Assembly: GCA_017646485.1 (NCBI GenBank)
Contig: JAGCML010000077.1
Location: 1-6,285, forward strand
Direction of reading: 5' to 3'
Source: Kiritimatiellia bacterium
GTDB taxonomy: Bacteria; Verrucomicrobiota; Kiritimatiellia; RFP12; DVOR01
Length of the DNA stretch: 6,285 nucleotides
Shown piece by piece: positions 5,487 through 6,285 of this stretch. The translations under genes were made by a program, and so were the position numbers. The notes below the pieces were generated by a model that worked only from the letters and a program-made list of their open reading frames with translations, was not told where the DNA came from and searched no databases. Position 1 is the stretch's first letter; each line of letters begins with the position of its first letter.

Positions 5487-6285
5487 TTAGGGGCGAGTCG
5501 CCTTTGCCAAGAAGTGTGGCATGGGCGGCGGAATCGGGGCGCAGGTGAAATCGACCAGTCCAGCTTCGGTCATCCATGCTTGCAATTCGGTGGTGGAGAA
5601 GACCCAACCATTGGTTGTGGTAAGTGCCATATTGACTGCGAAGAGTGCAGAGAAGGGGGGCGTGGTGTGGTCTGGGCCTGTCATTAAGTCAAGCACATAG
5701 AGTGTGCCACCTGATTTAAGTGCGCGTTTGGCACGTTTGAGAATGTCAACGATTGCTTCGGGGGATTCTTGGTGGAGGCAACCGAAGAGCGTGACGACGT
5801 CATAGGTGTTTTCTGGGTAGGTATCTACGTGATAGTCGCCTGCGTGACAGGTGATTTGAGCGGCGCAGGGGGTTGTGATTTCTTGTGCTACAGCCGAGAT
5901 GGCGGGGAGATCATAGGTGTCGCATGTGAGCGTGGGGTCGCTTTGGGCCATGAGTAGGGCATAGGTGCCAGGGCCACCAGCCAAATCAAGCACTTTCGCC
6001 CCCTTGGGAAGTTGGAGTGCAGGAATCACCGCCTTCCCAATGCCCATGGCTCTGCCGTGCATTGAAAGGGCGAAGGTGCGCGTGCGTGTGGCATCATCAC
6101 CTAAGTGAATCTCTGGCTTTTCTACGGGAAGACCTGTTTGAACCAGTTCGGTGAGACGTCCCCATGCAGGATAGACATCACGATTGTAGGCGATGGCTTG
6201 TGTGAGATCATGGGGGGCGCCTCGTACAAGGGTTGCCTGTGTCGCAGGGGTGAGGGCATAGACTTCATTTGTTTTGGTGAGCAGC
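5487..6285 (-). CDS. O-methyltransferase-like SAM-dependent methyltransferase (partial, 5' end outside window)
   Basis: The frame runs leftward from the right edge to TAA at 5487-5489, giving 265 visible residues. The first in-frame ATG is at 6062, but the open frame continues upstream with sensible family sequence: LLTKTNEVYALTPATQATLVRG (about 6219-6284) resembles the winged-helix dimerisation domain of plant-type and acetylserotonin O-methyltransferases, followed by AYNRDVYPAWGRLTELVQTG. So 6062 is an internal Met. The catalytic fold has motif I VLDLAGGPGT (5964-5993), then TYDLPAI, a DVVTLFGCLHQ segment, SGGTLYVLDLM, and a C-terminal FSTTELQAWMTEAGL. The substrate is unknown; relatives methylate small hydroxylated molecules. 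It converges on the rightward block and shares its terminator. Confidence 0.88.
   Translation of the reverse strand, partial: LLTKTNEVYALTPATQATLVRGAPHDLTQAIAYNRDVYPAWGRLTELVQTGLPVEKPEIHLGDDATRTRTFALSMHGRAMGIGKAVIPALQLPKGAKVLDLAGGPGTYALLMAQSDPTLTCDTYDLPAISAVAQEITTPCAAQITCHAGDYHVDTYPENTYDVVTLFGCLHQESPEAIVDILKRAKRALKSGGTLYVLDLMTGPDHTTPPFSALFAVNMALTTTNGWVFSTTELQAWMTEAGLVDFTCAPIPPPMPHFLAKATRP

Overview
The window holds a five-gene rightward block (511-5406) closed by a strong rho-independent terminator (5436-5465), a convergent leftward methyltransferase gene that runs off the right edge (5487-6285), and about 510 bases of AT-rich, repeat-bearing DNA with no believable gene at the left edge. It looks like a bacterial chromosome: clear GGAG-type ribosome binding sites, tight gene spacing, an exported Ala/Glu/Lys-rich coiled-coil protein and a muramidase-family protein. 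An uncultured Verrucomicrobiota/Kiritimatiellota/Lentisphaerae-like lineage is possible from the style of the TPR protein, but this is a weak guess. No phage, transposase, RNA gene or CRISPR array is seen.

Left region (1-510). Four tandem 23-bp units (27-118) each carry a palindromic ATGGTACCAT-type core at an exact 23-bp spacing, and the cluster is bounded by near-perfect inverted arms (14-39 and 101-126). Further right are recurring AAAAGGCTT and CCCTTTTC motifs, then a candidate sigma70 promoter (418-447), an imperfect palindrome resembling a Fur box (469-483), and a perfect 14-bp palindrome (495-508) touching the start of the first gene.

Rightward block. The order is a CDF-family metal efflux transporter; an exported coiled-coil/TPR-like protein of unknown role; a Nudix hydrolase of the ADP-ribose pyrophosphatase type; a class I SAM-dependent methyltransferase; and a short, divergent DUF1343/NamZ-family protein (family of exo-N-acetylmuramidases). 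The gaps are 26, 5, -8 and 16 bases, so co-transcription and, at 3588, translational coupling are likely. No single pathway links the five products. The last three could be read as small-molecule, nucleotide-sugar or wall-fragment metabolism, but that is inference.

Right region. The leftward gene encodes an O-methyltransferase-like protein with a winged-helix N-terminal part. Its frame stays open well upstream of the first in-frame ATG (6062) to the window edge, so the gene is partial. It shares the hairpin at 5436-5465 with the rightward block as a two-way terminator.

The features most worth attention are the 23-bp palindromic repeat array and the divergent, apparently cytoplasmic and C-terminally short NamZ-like protein. 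Nothing here clearly amounts to a new multi-gene system.
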